Source of the DNA: an archaeon | GTDB taxonomy: Archaea; Thermoproteota; Thermoprotei_A; Marsarchaeales; Marsarchaeaceae | Reading direction: 5' to 3' | DNA: 41,995 nucleotides | Assembly (NCBI GenBank): GCA_021800035.1 | Contig: JAJYZJ010000012.1 | Span: 1 to 41,995 of the forward strand | Shown here: piece by piece, positions 32,663 to 40,857 of the stretch | Layout of the letters: each line of letters starts with the position of its first letter | How positions within the stretch are numbered: the stretch's first letter is position 1 | Position numbers and translations under genes: made by a program | Notes under the pieces: model-generated | Told to the model about the DNA's origin: nothing | What the model saw: only the letters and a program-made list of their open reading frames with translations | Database searches by the model: none

Positions 32663-34513
32663 TCACTCCACTGTCACCGTCTTCGCAAGATTTCTTGGCC
32701 GATCGGGATTCAGCCCCTTGGATACCGCAAGGTAATAGGCCAAGAGCTGCAGCGTTGGCGCGAACAAAATCACATTAGTAAGTGGAGAGACGGACCTGAG
32801 TGAAAATGTATAATCGAAGGGACTTTCTTCATCTTTCAAACTGTCCGGTCGCAATCCTATCGTATATGCTCCACGGCTCTTCATTTCCATCACGTTTCCA
32901 TAAAGAGGCTTTTCGGTTCGTTCGTCCGCCAGCACAAACAGAACCGGAAATCTTGGAGTGACCATGCTGATTGGGCCATGCTTTGACTCCCCCGCCTCAT
33001 AAGCTTCTGCATGTACGTATGCCACTTCTTTTATCTTGAGCGCCCCCTCCTTGGCCAGCGGCACTCCGGTTCCACGGCTGAGATAGTACATGCTTCTTTC
33101 GTTCAGTAGAACTCTGCAGAGCTCCTTTGCTCTTGCTTCAGTGATGTTGATGTTTGTCTGCAGGGCGGAACCCAAGGCGCCAATTTCACCAATGTATGAC
33201 TCTGCCTCAACCGCTTCGATTGAGCCGTTCTGCATCCCCAGTTTGGCTGCAAGCAGCTGAAGACACTCAATCTGCGTGACAAAGGTCTTTGTTGCAGCCA
33301 CGCTCAACTCAGGACCTGCCTGGGTGTAAATCTGATAGTCCGACTCTCTTGCGATGGCACTGTCTTCCACGTTTGTAAGCGCAATGGTCTTGGCACCTGC
33401 TCTCCTAAAGCTTCTAAGTGCAAAGAGCGAATCCATAGTCTCTCCTGACTGGCTAACTATGATGGCCGCATCGTTGGAAGATACCCCTTTCAGGCTCGTT
33501 TGATATTCCGAAGAGAGTATGCAGTGAGCTCGGATATTGGCCCGCTCGAGAAATGCGTCCTTTCCGTTCAGAGCTGCGAAGAATGCTGTACCCGAACCAG
33601 CCAGAAAGACCCCTTCTGACGATGAGAGCACCCTAGCTGCCGCATCGATGCGCGAACCTTCTCCCACGTTCGAGGCGAAAGTGTCCGTCAGGGCCTTGGG
33701 CTGTTCATGGATTTCCTTAATCATGTAATGCGGGTAGCCCCCTTTTGCCGCAGTGCCCGCGCTCCACGAGACTTTCCTTAGCCTGGGTTTTGTTTCGACC
33801 ACCGCGTCCTCTCCGAGACTGTAAATCTCCCAAGTGCCCGAGGTTGATATATAACCAATTTCATCATCGTTTAGGACCACAACCTGGTCGGTGTAACCCA
33901 GAAACGCGGGAATATCACTCGATACGAAGAGCGCGGTAGGGGACAGCCCGAGTACGAGTGGAGAGTCCCGCTTAAAGAAGTAGACCTTCTCTGGATCCTT
34001 TGCGCATATTGCAGCGAGCCCACATGAACCCTCGAGCTCCAGCACCGCCTTCTTGAACGCAGGATAGGCAGCAAGCCCGCGGCTCAATCCTTCCTCGATC
34101 AGGTGGGGCACTACTTCGGTATCTGTTTCGCTAAGGAAAAGATGGCCACGAGCCTGCAGGCGGTGCTTCAAATCCGAATAATTTGAAATTATTCCATTGT
34201 GCACTACTGCCACATCTCCCTTGCAGTCAAGGTGTGGATGTGCGTTCACGTCGCTCGGTTCCCCGTGCGTTGCCCACCGGGTGTGCCCAATGGCCGCGTT
34301 CCCATTAATTCTTGCGAACTCCTTCGCGGATGAAACCTGAGAAAGGCCGCCCTTACCTTTCCTGACGACTAGGCGGGCATCAGTTATTGCGGCCAGACCG
34401 ACTGAGTCATAACCGCGGTACTCCAGCCGACTCAGACAGCGCTCTATGACTGCACCTATTGGAAGCGAGAAACTCGCAGGCGCTACTTCGGCGATCCCGA
34501 TAATCCCGCACAA
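32663..34513 (-). CDS. glmS: Glutamine-fructose-6-phosphate aminotransferase (isomerizing)
   Basis: Makes glucosamine-6-phosphate, the entry to amino-sugar synthesis. The 616 residues have the standard order: an N-terminal glutaminase with nucleophile Cys2 (MCGIIGI), RLEYRGYDSVGLA, GHTRWATHGEPS, HNGIISNY and ETDTEVVPH, then two SIS isomerase domains (SGTAFFAALNGKD, VSQSGETMDSLFALR, and SRGTGVPLAKEGALKIKEVAYVHAEAYEAGE), ending in KTVTVE. The start codon must be TTG 34513, because the next codon is the catalytic Cys; a TATA-like GGCTTATGC about 30 bases upstream agrees. It is followed by the GlmU-like gene, forming a UDP-amino-sugar unit. Confidence 0.97.
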   Translation of the reverse strand: MCGIIGIAEVAPASFSLPIGAVIERCLSRLEYRGYDSVGLAAITDARLVVRKGKGGLSQVSSAKEFARINGNAAIGHTRWATHGEPSDVNAHPHLDCKGDVAVVHNGIISNYSDLKHRLQARGHLFLSETDTEVVPHLIEEGLSRGLAAYPAFKKAVLELEGSCGLAAICAKDPEKVYFFKRDSPLVLGLSPTALFVSSDIPAFLGYTDQVVVLNDDEIGYISTSGTWEIYSLGEDAVVETKPRLRKVSWSAGTAAKGGYPHYMIKEIHEQPKALTDTFASNVGEGSRIDAAARVLSSSEGVFLAGSGTAFFAALNGKDAFLERANIRAHCILSSEYQTSLKGVSSNDAAIIVSQSGETMDSLFALRSFRRAGAKTIALTNVEDSAIARESDYQIYTQAGPELSVAATKTFVTQIECLQLLAAKLGMQNGSIEAVEAESYIGEIGALGSALQTNINITEARAKELCRVLLNERSMYYLSRGTGVPLAKEGALKIKEVAYVHAEAYEAGESKHGPISMVTPRFPVLFVLADERTEKPLYGNVMEMKSRGAYTIGLRPDSLKDEESPFDYTFSLRSVSPLTNVILFAPTLQLLAYYLAVSKGLNPDRPRNLAKTVTVE

Positions 34514-34538
34514 ATCGGCTCTTAAGCTGCATCAGGAG

Positions 34539-34547
34539 GCATAAGCC
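34539..34547 (-). promoter_or_regulatory. TATA-like box of glmS
   Basis: GGCTTATGC on the minus strand is centred 30 bases before the TTG start of glmS, whose position is fixed independently by catalytic Cys2. It therefore serves as an internal calibration of leaderless spacing in this genome. Confidence 0.5.
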
Positions 34548-34581
34548 TTTCAACAGCAAAAGCCGTGATGCGAAGAACGCC

Positions 34582-34902
34582 CTAGTTCTTCTTCTCGTCA
34601 CTCGGAGGCTGATCTGACGGCTTTTCCGCTTGGCCGGGACCCTGATGGGGCTGCTGCGCATGTTCAGCTGCCGATGGTTCCATCGGCTTTTCCTCTGGAA
34701 CCACGGGTTTAGTACTGACCATGACCCACCCTAGCCAAATTGCGATCGCGCTCACCGCCACTACGAATATCCACACCACCACTTTCACAGCAAAGAATGC
34801 ATGACGATCAACTCCTGGTACCCACATCAGGAAGGTGAAAGCTACAAGGATAATGGCAAATGCAGCTAAAATCAGACCGCCTACAGCCCTCTCACTAACC
34901 AT
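34582..34902 (-). CDS. Small membrane protein with Pro/Glu-rich tail
   Basis: A 106-residue protein with two membrane helices (GLILAAFAIILVAFTFLMW and VVVWIFVVAVSAIAIWLGWVM) joined by a short loop. A hydrophilic, proline-, glutamine- and glutamate-rich C-terminal tail (VVPEEKPMEPSAAEHAQQ...) is probably disordered. No family is recognised. It lies between the phosphatase and glmS on the same strand. ATG 34902 has an AT-rich GCTTTTTAAGG block about 36 bases upstream. The function is unknown; a small membrane adaptor is conceivable. Confidence 0.65.
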   Translation of the reverse strand: MVSERAVGGLILAAFAIILVAFTFLMWVPGVDRHAFFAVKVVVWIFVVAVSAIAIWLGWVMVSTKPVVPEEKPMEPSAAEHAQQPHQGPGQAEKPSDQPPSDEKKN

Positions 34903-34968
34903 ACTTTTAATCAGGATTGCGAAGCAGGAGACGCCTTAAAAAGCTTTTCAAAACCGCGGAAGCTCCCT

Positions 34969-35775
34969 TCATACTATTCCCAAACTGGTCTTTACGGTTT
35001 CTTCGAGGCTGCGAAAGACGTAATCTGGCCGCATCCCCCCTATGAGAGCTCGCGCCTCGGATGCTGAAGTCACGCCTGACAAGACAAGCGCGGAAGCGGC
35101 GCCGTTCATCTTCGCAAGTCTGACATCGGTTTCGGGCCTGTCGCCAACTATCAGAACGCGGCCCGAGCGATTCATTCCGAGTCTTGAAAGAGCCGCTCTA
35201 AAGAATACTCTCGACGGTTTACCCATTACGCGTATGGGCGACGTTGCAAACGCACGTATAGCGGCCACCATTGCTCCTGCGCCCGGAAGCTCCTCCTCCT
35301 CCGAGGGGTATGTGCTATCGGTATTTGTGGCCAGGATTCTGGCGCCCAGCTTTACTGATCTGAGTGCCAAGCGCAGCTTTTCATAATTGAACGATCGATC
35401 CAGACCCACCGCAACAAGCCCGTCAGTCGAATTCTCAGTAATCCTGTAGCCGCCTCCCTGAAGCTCTCTCTTCAGCCCGTCTTCTCCTATTACCAGTACC
35501 CCGCGCTCGGCTGCAACACCAAAAGTTAGGCTGTGCCCAATCGAATAGACAAGAACCTGTGCAGAAGTAAGGATTTCCTCCGGTCGTATGTCCAGCCCTC
35601 CCAGCGAAAGGCGGTGAACCAAGTCAGCGGGGCTAAGTGTGGAATTGTTCGTAACCAATAGAAATGGGACATCTGACGACCTTAGCGCCGCTATCGCCTG
35701 TGGAACTCCGTCGAGGACGGTAGTTCCAATCTTTACTACACCATCAACATCAATCAGAAGTGCATCGTATCTCAT
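34969..35775 (-). CDS. HAD-superfamily phosphatase, NagD/PNPP type
   Basis: A cytosolic class IIA HAD hydrolase of 268 residues. The four motifs are visible: DVDGVV (nucleophile Asp9, acid Asp11), TNNST, Lys in VMGKPSRVFF, and VGDRPETDVRLAKMNG. The C2-type cap between motifs II and III (about 80-180) has the NagD arrangement. Relatives dephosphorylate sugar phosphates, nucleotides or glycerol phosphate, or act non-specifically on p-nitrophenyl phosphate; the substrate is undetermined. The tnpB element lies about 50 bases upstream of its ATG, so its native promoter region may have been altered by the insertion. Confidence 0.92.
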   Translation of the reverse strand: MRYDALLIDVDGVVKIGTTVLDGVPQAIAALRSSDVPFLLVTNNSTLSPADLVHRLSLGGLDIRPEEILTSAQVLVYSIGHSLTFGVAAERGVLVIGEDGLKRELQGGGYRITENSTDGLVAVGLDRSFNYEKLRLALRSVKLGARILATNTDSTYPSEEEELPGAGAMVAAIRAFATSPIRVMGKPSRVFFRAALSRLGMNRSGRVLIVGDRPETDVRLAKMNGAASALVLSGVTSASEARALIGGMRPDYVFRSLEETVKTSLGIV

Positions 35776-35800
35776 TCGCTCACTCTTCTATAAACTCAGG

Positions 35801-37045
35801 TTACATTGAGGGAGGGCTCCCAAGTGACGTCCTCCCACGGCTGAAGCCGTGGGCTTCCTGCTTCAAAGACAAAGCTTGCCCCTCCTCATACGGGAGGGGT
35901 AGAGGGCTCATCTCCACAGGCGTGAATTCCCCGCCGCCCGCGGGTACCGCCTTCCTCAAGATGTTTAGGGAGGCGTTGAGGTCCCTGTCCACCCGAAAAC
36001 CACAGTTTGAGCACTTGTGAACCCGGGCAGACAGAGGCTTCGACACCACCACACCACATCGAAAACACACTTGACTCGTGCCTCTCGGGTCAACCAGCAC
36101 AACCCTCCCACCGGCGCTTAAAGCCTTGTAGGAAGTGTACCGTACCAGTTTGGTCCAAGAGGCGTCCGACATGGATTTGGAAAAGTGGTTGTTACGAACC
36201 ATGCCTTCAACGTTTAAGTCTTCGAACGCTATTAAATCAAATCTTTTTGCGAGAGTGTGTGAAACCTTGTGCACGAAATCGTCTCTTTGCCTTTCGATTT
36301 TCCGATGTATCTTCGCAACCCTCAGCCTTGCTTTAGCCCTGTTCCCAGACCCCTTCCTTCTCCTAGACAGGGTACGTTGAGCCCTCGCAAGCCTTTTCTC
36401 AGCCTTCCTCAAATACTTCGGCGGCTCAACGCATTCACCCGTGCTCAGCGTCGCAAGCTTTTCAAGGCCGAGGTCAACACCCACGGGGTTAACCACCTGG
36501 GCCCTGGGTGCCGGGTCAGGCAGCTCCGCCACCAATATCACAAACCAGTCACCCACCCTGTCTCTCTTCAGAGTGAGCGTCTTGACCTTACCTGCGGGTT
36601 TGCGGTGCATAAACACCCTGAGCGCGCCTATTCTGCTCAACTGGATGTGGCCGTCTGGAAGGAGTTCGAACCCCGACTGAGGATACGTGAAAGAGCGGTA
36701 TCTTTGTTTGGGCTTGAACCTTGGGAAACCTGCTTTGCCCTTTTTCTGTTTGACTCTCCGAAAGAACGCCTCGAACGCCCTGTCCAGCCGCCGCAGAACG
36801 TCCTGAAGCACCTGCGAATGGATTTCCCTGTATTCTGGAAGGGATTCCTTGAGCACGGGTAACTCGTTCGCCTGCGTGGTGTACCGCAAGTTTACGCCGC
36901 TTCTGTGGGCCCATATCCTTTCCTCAAGAGCGGCGTTGTAGAGGTTGCAGCACAGCCTCAGCGTCCTGTTCAAAGCCTCTTCCTGTTTTTTTTTTGAAGG
37001 GTAGAAGCGGTAAACGTAGGCCCGGTCCACAGACACCACAACCAT
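35801..37045 (-). CDS. tnpB: TnpB RNA-guided nuclease, IS605 OrfB family
   Basis: A transposon-encoded ancestor-type of Cas12 that uses an element-derived guide RNA. In 414 residues it has the N-terminal helix-turn-helix/OrfB domain (RAYVYRFYPSKKKQEEALN), the RuvC triad Asp191 (PVGVDLGLEK), Glu275 (AFEDLNVEGM) and Asp355 (VDRDLNASLN), and a zinc finger of two CxxC pairs (Cys327/330 and Cys345/348). All active-site residues are intact. The right-end hairpin is coded within residues 397-404 (EAHGFSRG), and the last residues plus stop appear to come from flanking DNA. A run of ten A at codons 17-20 could promote slippage. ATG 37045 is only about 16 bases after a TTTAAAT box, so GTG 37036 or 37030 may be the real start. 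Confidence 0.93.
   Translation of the reverse strand: MVVVSVDRAYVYRFYPSKKKQEEALNRTLRLCCNLYNAALEERIWAHRSGVNLRYTTQANELPVLKESLPEYREIHSQVLQDVLRRLDRAFEAFFRRVKQKKGKAGFPRFKPKQRYRSFTYPQSGFELLPDGHIQLSRIGALRVFMHRKPAGKVKTLTLKRDRVGDWFVILVAELPDPAPRAQVVNPVGVDLGLEKLATLSTGECVEPPKYLRKAEKRLARAQRTLSRRRKGSGNRAKARLRVAKIHRKIERQRDDFVHKVSHTLAKRFDLIAFEDLNVEGMVRNNHFSKSMSDASWTKLVRYTSYKALSAGGRVVLVDPRGTSQVCFRCGVVVSKPLSARVHKCSNCGFRVDRDLNASLNILRKAVPAGGGEFTPVEMSPLPLPYEEGQALSLKQEAHGFSRGRTSLGSPPSM
35834..35853 (-). repeat. Right-end hairpin of the IS element
   Basis: CCCACGGC and GCCGTGGG form an eight-base perfect stem around TTCA on the minus strand, inside the 3' end of tnpB. In this family the right end is also the 3' part of the guide (omega) RNA scaffold, so the hairpin probably functions both as a DNA end and as RNA structure. 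Confidence 0.7.
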
Positions 37046-37087
37046 TATCCACGTAACTATTTAAACAGTTAACAGGCTCGCTTCCAT

Positions 37088-37108
37088 CCCACCCCTGAAG
37101 GGTGTGGG
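37088..37108 (-). repeat. Left-end hairpin of the IS element
   Basis: On the minus strand a CCCACACCC arm and a GGGGTGGG arm flank a TTCA loop, pairing with one bulge. It lies about 45 bases upstream of tnpB and has the same loop as the right-end hairpin, as expected for IS200/IS605 ends. Confidence 0.55.
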
Positions 37109-37209
37109 TCTTCCCGCTCGCATATGATAAAATTTCCACAATGGAATAGAGTCCAGCCGGACTGCATCCGGAAGAGATGTGGTGAGTCCGAGTTTGGCCA
37201 CCGAACCAT

Positions 37210-37818
37210 TCAGTTCACCAGCAGCACGAGAAGAACCAGCACGATCGCAACCCAGACTCCCCTGTTCCAGAGAAGAACTTTCGAACCATCAAGGGGGGGT
37301 ACAGGTAGCATGTTAAAGAAACCAAGAAAGATATTGATAGAGGAGGCCTCGGCGAACGCAGGAGCCACCGGCGTGGGAAGGAGCGCCAGAGCCTTGAAAG
37401 AAGCCCCGAGCGCCAGGTTCATTAGCGGACCTGCGAGAGAAATCAATCCCTCGCCCTTCGTCACCCTCCACTGGACTCGTTCCCCGTAATACTGGCCCAA
37501 AAGTGGAGCCACGTATACGGCTCCTGGCGCTGCGAAGAAGAACACGTAGTGTGACCCAAGAAGAAGGTAGGTCGCGAGAGCCATACCTAGACCAAGCGCT
37601 ACCCCCTGCCACCAGAGGTGGAACTCCGCCGCCCTACCGAAATGCTGACCGACGAATTTATGCGAAAGTTCGTGCAGCACAAAAGCGCTACCAGAAAGGA
37701 GTAAGGATACAAGAATCGCATAGCTCTCTGAGCCCGAAATCGAGAGGGAAAACGCAATTGATAGTGTCATCCATGCGATGATGATATCCTGGATTTCTCT
37801 TTTTGAAAACGTGATCAA
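37210..37818 (-). CDS. M50/site-2-protease-family membrane metalloprotease
   Basis: An intramembrane zinc protease-like protein of 202 residues, about six hydrophobic segments. The zinc motif is HELSH at about residue 50 (HExxH) and the second metal ligand region is NMLPVPPLDGSKV near residue 170, both in membrane segments as in minimal archaeal S2P/SpoIVFB-type enzymes. A conserved LAGPLMNLALG segment lies between them. No PDZ or CBS domain is attached. TTG 37818 is the only early start. It begins 30 bases after dnaJ on the same strand, so it may be the last gene of the grpE-dnaK-dnaJ operon, suggesting a role in protein quality control or regulated proteolysis. Confidence 0.88.
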   Translation of the reverse strand: MITFSKREIQDIIIAWMTLSIAFSLSISGSESYAILVSLLLSGSAFVLHELSHKFVGQHFGRAAEFHLWWQGVALGLGMALATYLLLGSHYVFFFAAPGAVYVAPLLGQYYGERVQWRVTKGEGLISLAGPLMNLALGASFKALALLPTPVAPAFAEASSINIFLGFFNMLPVPPLDGSKVLLWNRGVWVAIVLVLLVLLVN

Positions 37819-37848
37819 ACGGGTAACCCCTGTGCACCAGCGGCATTA

Positions 37849-38979
37849 TCACATGAGCTTTGGAGCGTTTCCAGTCCGCTTAAGAAGCCTGAACAGACCC
37901 CCCCTGGATTCATTTTCGAATTCTGCCAAAAGCCTCTTCTGCTTATCAGTCATCTTTGTGGGGACAGTCACGTGTACGCGAATGAGTTCATCGCCTCTCG
38001 AAGACTTTGAAGACGGAAGTCCTTTGCCCTTCAATCGCAGCAATGTCTCCGGTTGTGTTCCGGGAGGGACCTTTAGTTCAACCGTGTCCCCTCCGAGCGT
38101 AGGCACTCTTATCGAGTGCCCGAGCGCTGCCTGAGACATGGACACAGTCGTTTCGAGAAGTACGTCGTTACCCATACGCCTGAATGTCGGATGTTTCTTG
38201 ATCGCAATCTCCACATAAAGGTCGCCAGGAGGCGCGCCCGACTCACCGGCGTTCCCCAAGCCTGGGACACGAAGTCTGTCGCCGTCTTCAATCCCGGGGG
38301 GAAGTGTAATCTCCACAGTTTGTTTCTTTCTGGCTATGCCTCTTCCTCTACATATGTGGCAGGGTTTCTCAATCAGCTTCCCCCTCCCTCCGCACCTTGA
38401 ACATGGTATGACCTGCACAGACATCCACATACCTGTTCTGCGCTCGATTCTTACCTGTCCTCTTCCTCCACACTGCGGACATGTTATTGGGGCGCTTCCA
38501 GCCTCGGCGCCACTACCCGAACATGCCTGGCATTTTTCATACCTGTCAACTTCCACATTCAAAGGTTTACCCATATAGATGTCTTCAAGTGTAAGGGTCA
38601 TTGCTGCGAGCAGGTCCGAGCCCCGCGATTGGTGAGCCCGCCTGGGGTTTCGAAAGCCGAAGCCAAAGAAGTTGTTCAGGAGATCGTCAAAATCTTCGAA
38701 GCCGAAGCCGCTGAAGTCGGCGCCCCTAAAGATGTCTTCCTGCGAATAAGTCTGGTGAATTCCTTCATAGCCATACCTGTCATACTGCGACCTCTTGTCG
38801 GCATCGGAGAGAACGGCATAGGCTTCGGAAATCTGCTTGAACTTCTCGGTTGCAGAAGGATCCTTATTGCGATCGGGGTGATATGCCAGCGCAAGTTTTC
38901 GATAGGCTGACTTTATCTCATCTATGCTGGCCGTTCGGGGGACGCCGAGGATTTCGTAATAGTCCCTATGCTCGGACAG
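37849..38979 (-). CDS. dnaJ: Chaperone DnaJ (Hsp40), CTG start
   Basis: Co-chaperone that delivers clients to DnaK and stimulates its ATPase. The full protein is 376 residues: a J domain (about 5-70: [16 protein letters not shown] in [22 protein letters not shown]), a Gly/Phe-rich linker ([10 protein letters not shown]...NNFFGFGF), a zinc domain with four CxxCxGxG repeats ([32 protein letters not shown]) and the C-terminal client-binding domains. The frame has no ATG, GTG or TTG between the dnaK stop and ATG 38601, which would lose the whole J domain. CTG 38979 with GGTGG six bases upstream gives the normal N-terminus ([10 protein letters not shown]). It lies 12 bases after the dnaK stop. Confidence 0.93.
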   Translation of the reverse strand: MSEHRDYYEILGVPRTASIDEIKSAYRKLALAYHPDRNKDPSATEKFKQISEAYAVLSDADKRSQYDRYGYEGIHQTYSQEDIFRGADFSGFGFEDFDDLLNNFFGFGFRNPRRAHQSRGSDLLAAMTLTLEDIYMGKPLNVEVDRYEKCQACSGSGAEAGSAPITCPQCGGRGQVRIERRTGMWMSVQVIPCSRCGGRGKLIEKPCHICRGRGIARKKQTVEITLPPGIEDGDRLRVPGLGNAGESGAPPGDLYVEIAIKKHPTFRRMGNDVLLETTVSMSQAALGHSIRVPTLGGDTVELKVPPGTQPETLLRLKGKGLPSSKSSRGDELIRVHVTVPTKMTDKQKRLLAEFENESRGGLFRLLKRTGNAPKLM

Positions 38980-38985
38980 TGCAGT

Positions 38986-38990
38986 CCACC
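38986..38990 (-). promoter_or_regulatory. Ribosome binding site before the dnaJ CTG start
   Basis: GGTGG on the minus strand lies six bases before CTG 38979. It partly matches the archaeal GGAGGTGAT anti-16S pairing element and sits at ideal spacing, supporting initiation at the CTG. Confidence 0.5.
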
Positions 38991-38991
38991 G

Positions 38992-40857
38992 CTACTCTTT
39001 GACTTTGTACTCGGCGTCAACATAACTGCCTTCCTTCTTTCCTTCGTCTGCGCCAGCTTCAGGGGGGGTGGTGCTGTCTCCCGCCGCCTGAGTCTGCTGG
39101 GCCCCCGCCTTCTGGTAGACCGAGGCTCCGACTGACTGGATCAACTTGACCAGCTCCTGAGTGGCCGACCTTATGGACTGCGTTTCCTTCGCCTCCATTT
39201 TTTCACGGAGAGACTTGATTGCAGCTTCAACCTTATCCTTGTCTTCCTTGCCAACTTTGTCCCCGAGCTCTTCAAGCGTCTTCTGGGAAGTGTAGATCAC
39301 TGAGTCTGCCTCATTAGTGGCCTCAGCCAGTTCTTTCTTCTTTCTGTCTTCTTCGGCAAACTGCTCTGCTTCGCGCATCATTCTCTCCTTTTCGGCCTGG
39401 CTGAGCTTGTTGGCGGCGCTAATCGTAATTTTGGATTCCTTTCCGGTGCCCAGGTCCTTTGCGGAGACATGTATTATCCCGTTGGCATCGATATCAAAAG
39501 TCACCTCAATTTGTGGCACGCCTCTCGGTGCAGGAGGTATTCCAACAAGGTTGAATTTTCCTAGAGAGATATTATCAGCGGCCATGGGACGCTCTCCCTG
39601 CAGCACGTGAACTGTGACCGCTGTCTGGAAATCGGCAGCAGTGCTAAAGATCTGGCTCTTCTTTGTAGGGATGGTGGTGTTGTGTTCAATCAGCCTCGTG
39701 AACTCTCCGCCCAGCGTCTCTATGCCGAGAGAAAGAGGAGTTACGTCCAGAAGGACGATGTCCTGCTTTAGCTCTCCTACAAGAGCCGCCCCCTGATATG
39801 CCGCTCCGATTGAAACACACTCCATGGGGTCCACGCCCGACTCCGGTTCCTTTCCAAGGAGATCCTTGACAAATTTACGGATGAGTGGCATTCTTGTCGG
39901 ACCGCCTACGAGTATGATCTTGTCAATCTGGGCCGCACTCAGCTTGGCATCCGCAAGCGCCCTGTCCAACGGGGCCCTGCACTTCTCGAGCAGGGGCCGG
40001 ACAAGCTCTTCCAGCTTTGCCCTAGTTACAGTTTGGACGAGGTGCTTGGGGCCCGACTTGTCAGCAGTAATAAAGGGTAGGTTGACTTCTGTGCTCAGCA
40101 CGCTTGACAGCTCAATCTTCGCTTTTTCCGCGGCGTCGCTAACCCGCTGCAACGCAGCCCTGTCTGTTGAGAGGTCAACCCCTTCCTTTGCCTTGAATTC
40201 TGAAAGAATATAGTCAATCAGAGCGTGGTCCATATCGGTTCCACCGAGGTGGGTGTCGCCGTCGGTTGCAAGTACCTCAAAAACTCCGCTCGCGAATTCC
40301 ATTATGGTCACGTCGAAGGTTCCACCTCCGAATTCGAAGATGAGTATCTTCATCTCCTTATCCATCTTGTCTATGCCATAGGAAATCGCTGAGGCGGTGG
40401 GTTCGTTGATGATCCGGATCACCTCGAGACCGGCAATTTCACCAGCGTCCTTGGTGGCTTGTCTGAAATTGTCATCTGCGTGAGCAGGTACAGTTATCAC
40501 AGCTTTTTTCAGGGGCTCTCCGATGTAGGCCTCTGCATCTCGCTTTATCTTCTGCAGGATAAATGACGATATCTGCTGAGGGGTATACTCCTTGCCATAA
40601 ACCTGAATCTTTTTGTTGCTTCCCATCAACCTCTTGGCTGCTATAATTGTGCCCTCAGGGTTTTGGATGGCCTGCCGCCTAGCTGGCTCGCCCACAAGGA
40701 GCTGCCCGTCTTTAGTAAAAGCGACCACCGACGGGAATGCCTTACCAGTCATTGTCACTCCTTCGGCAGCCGGAACTACCATCGGCCTACCGTTTACCAG
40801 CACACACGCCGCAGAGTTAGACGTTCCAAGATCGATTCCAATCACTTTTTCTCCCAT
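38992..40857 (-). CDS. dnaK: Molecular chaperone DnaK (Hsp70)
   Basis: ATP-driven chaperone of 621 residues. The actin-fold ATPase ([14 protein letters not shown] at the N-terminus, [51 protein letters not shown]) is followed by the substrate domain ([52 protein letters not shown]) and a helical lid with an acidic tail. In the phosphate-2 segment, [10 protein letters not shown] has Glu where Hsp70s normally have Asp (FDLGGGT). ATG 40857 overlaps the grpE stop by one base (TAATG), and dnaJ follows 12 bases downstream, so the three are one operon. Archaeal DnaK genes are thought to derive from bacteria by transfer. Confidence 0.97.
   Translation of the reverse strand: MGEKVIGIDLGTSNSAACVLVNGRPMVVPAAEGVTMTGKAFPSVVAFTKDGQLLVGEPARRQAIQNPEGTIIAAKRLMGSNKKIQVYGKEYTPQQISSFILQKIKRDAEAYIGEPLKKAVITVPAHADDNFRQATKDAGEIAGLEVIRIINEPTASAISYGIDKMDKEMKILIFEFGGGTFDVTIMEFASGVFEVLATDGDTHLGGTDMDHALIDYILSEFKAKEGVDLSTDRAALQRVSDAAEKAKIELSSVLSTEVNLPFITADKSGPKHLVQTVTRAKLEELVRPLLEKCRAPLDRALADAKLSAAQIDKIILVGGPTRMPLIRKFVKDLLGKEPESGVDPMECVSIGAAYQGAALVGELKQDIVLLDVTPLSLGIETLGGEFTRLIEHNTTIPTKKSQIFSTAADFQTAVTVHVLQGERPMAADNISLGKFNLVGIPPAPRGVPQIEVTFDIDANGIIHVSAKDLGTGKESKITISAANKLSQAEKERMMREAEQFAEEDRKKKELAEATNEADSVIYTSQKTLEELGDKVGKEDKDKVEAAIKSLREKMEAKETQSIRSATQELVKLIQSVGASVYQKAGAQQTQAAGDSTTPPEAGADEGKKEGSYVDAEYKVKE

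Larger units (their letters stand above)
35824..37126 (-). mobile_element. IS200/IS605-family element, OrfB-only (IS1341 type)
   Basis: The element consists of tnpB alone, with no Y1 transposase (tnpA) nearby. Both ends carry hairpins with a TTCA loop on the minus strand: the left one at 37088-37108 upstream of tnpB and the right one at 35834-35853 inside its 3' end. The boundaries are estimates. On the minus strand TTTAT (37127-37131) directly precedes the left end and GTCAC (35824-35828) is taken as the right end, in line with the tetra- or pentanucleotide target use of this family. There are no terminal inverted repeats or target duplications, as expected. It needs a transposase in trans to move. 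Confidence 0.7.

Noticed and set aside
36269-36862. 197-residue plus-strand frame inside tnpB
   Set aside because: Antisense shadow of an intact TnpB with a complete RuvC triad.
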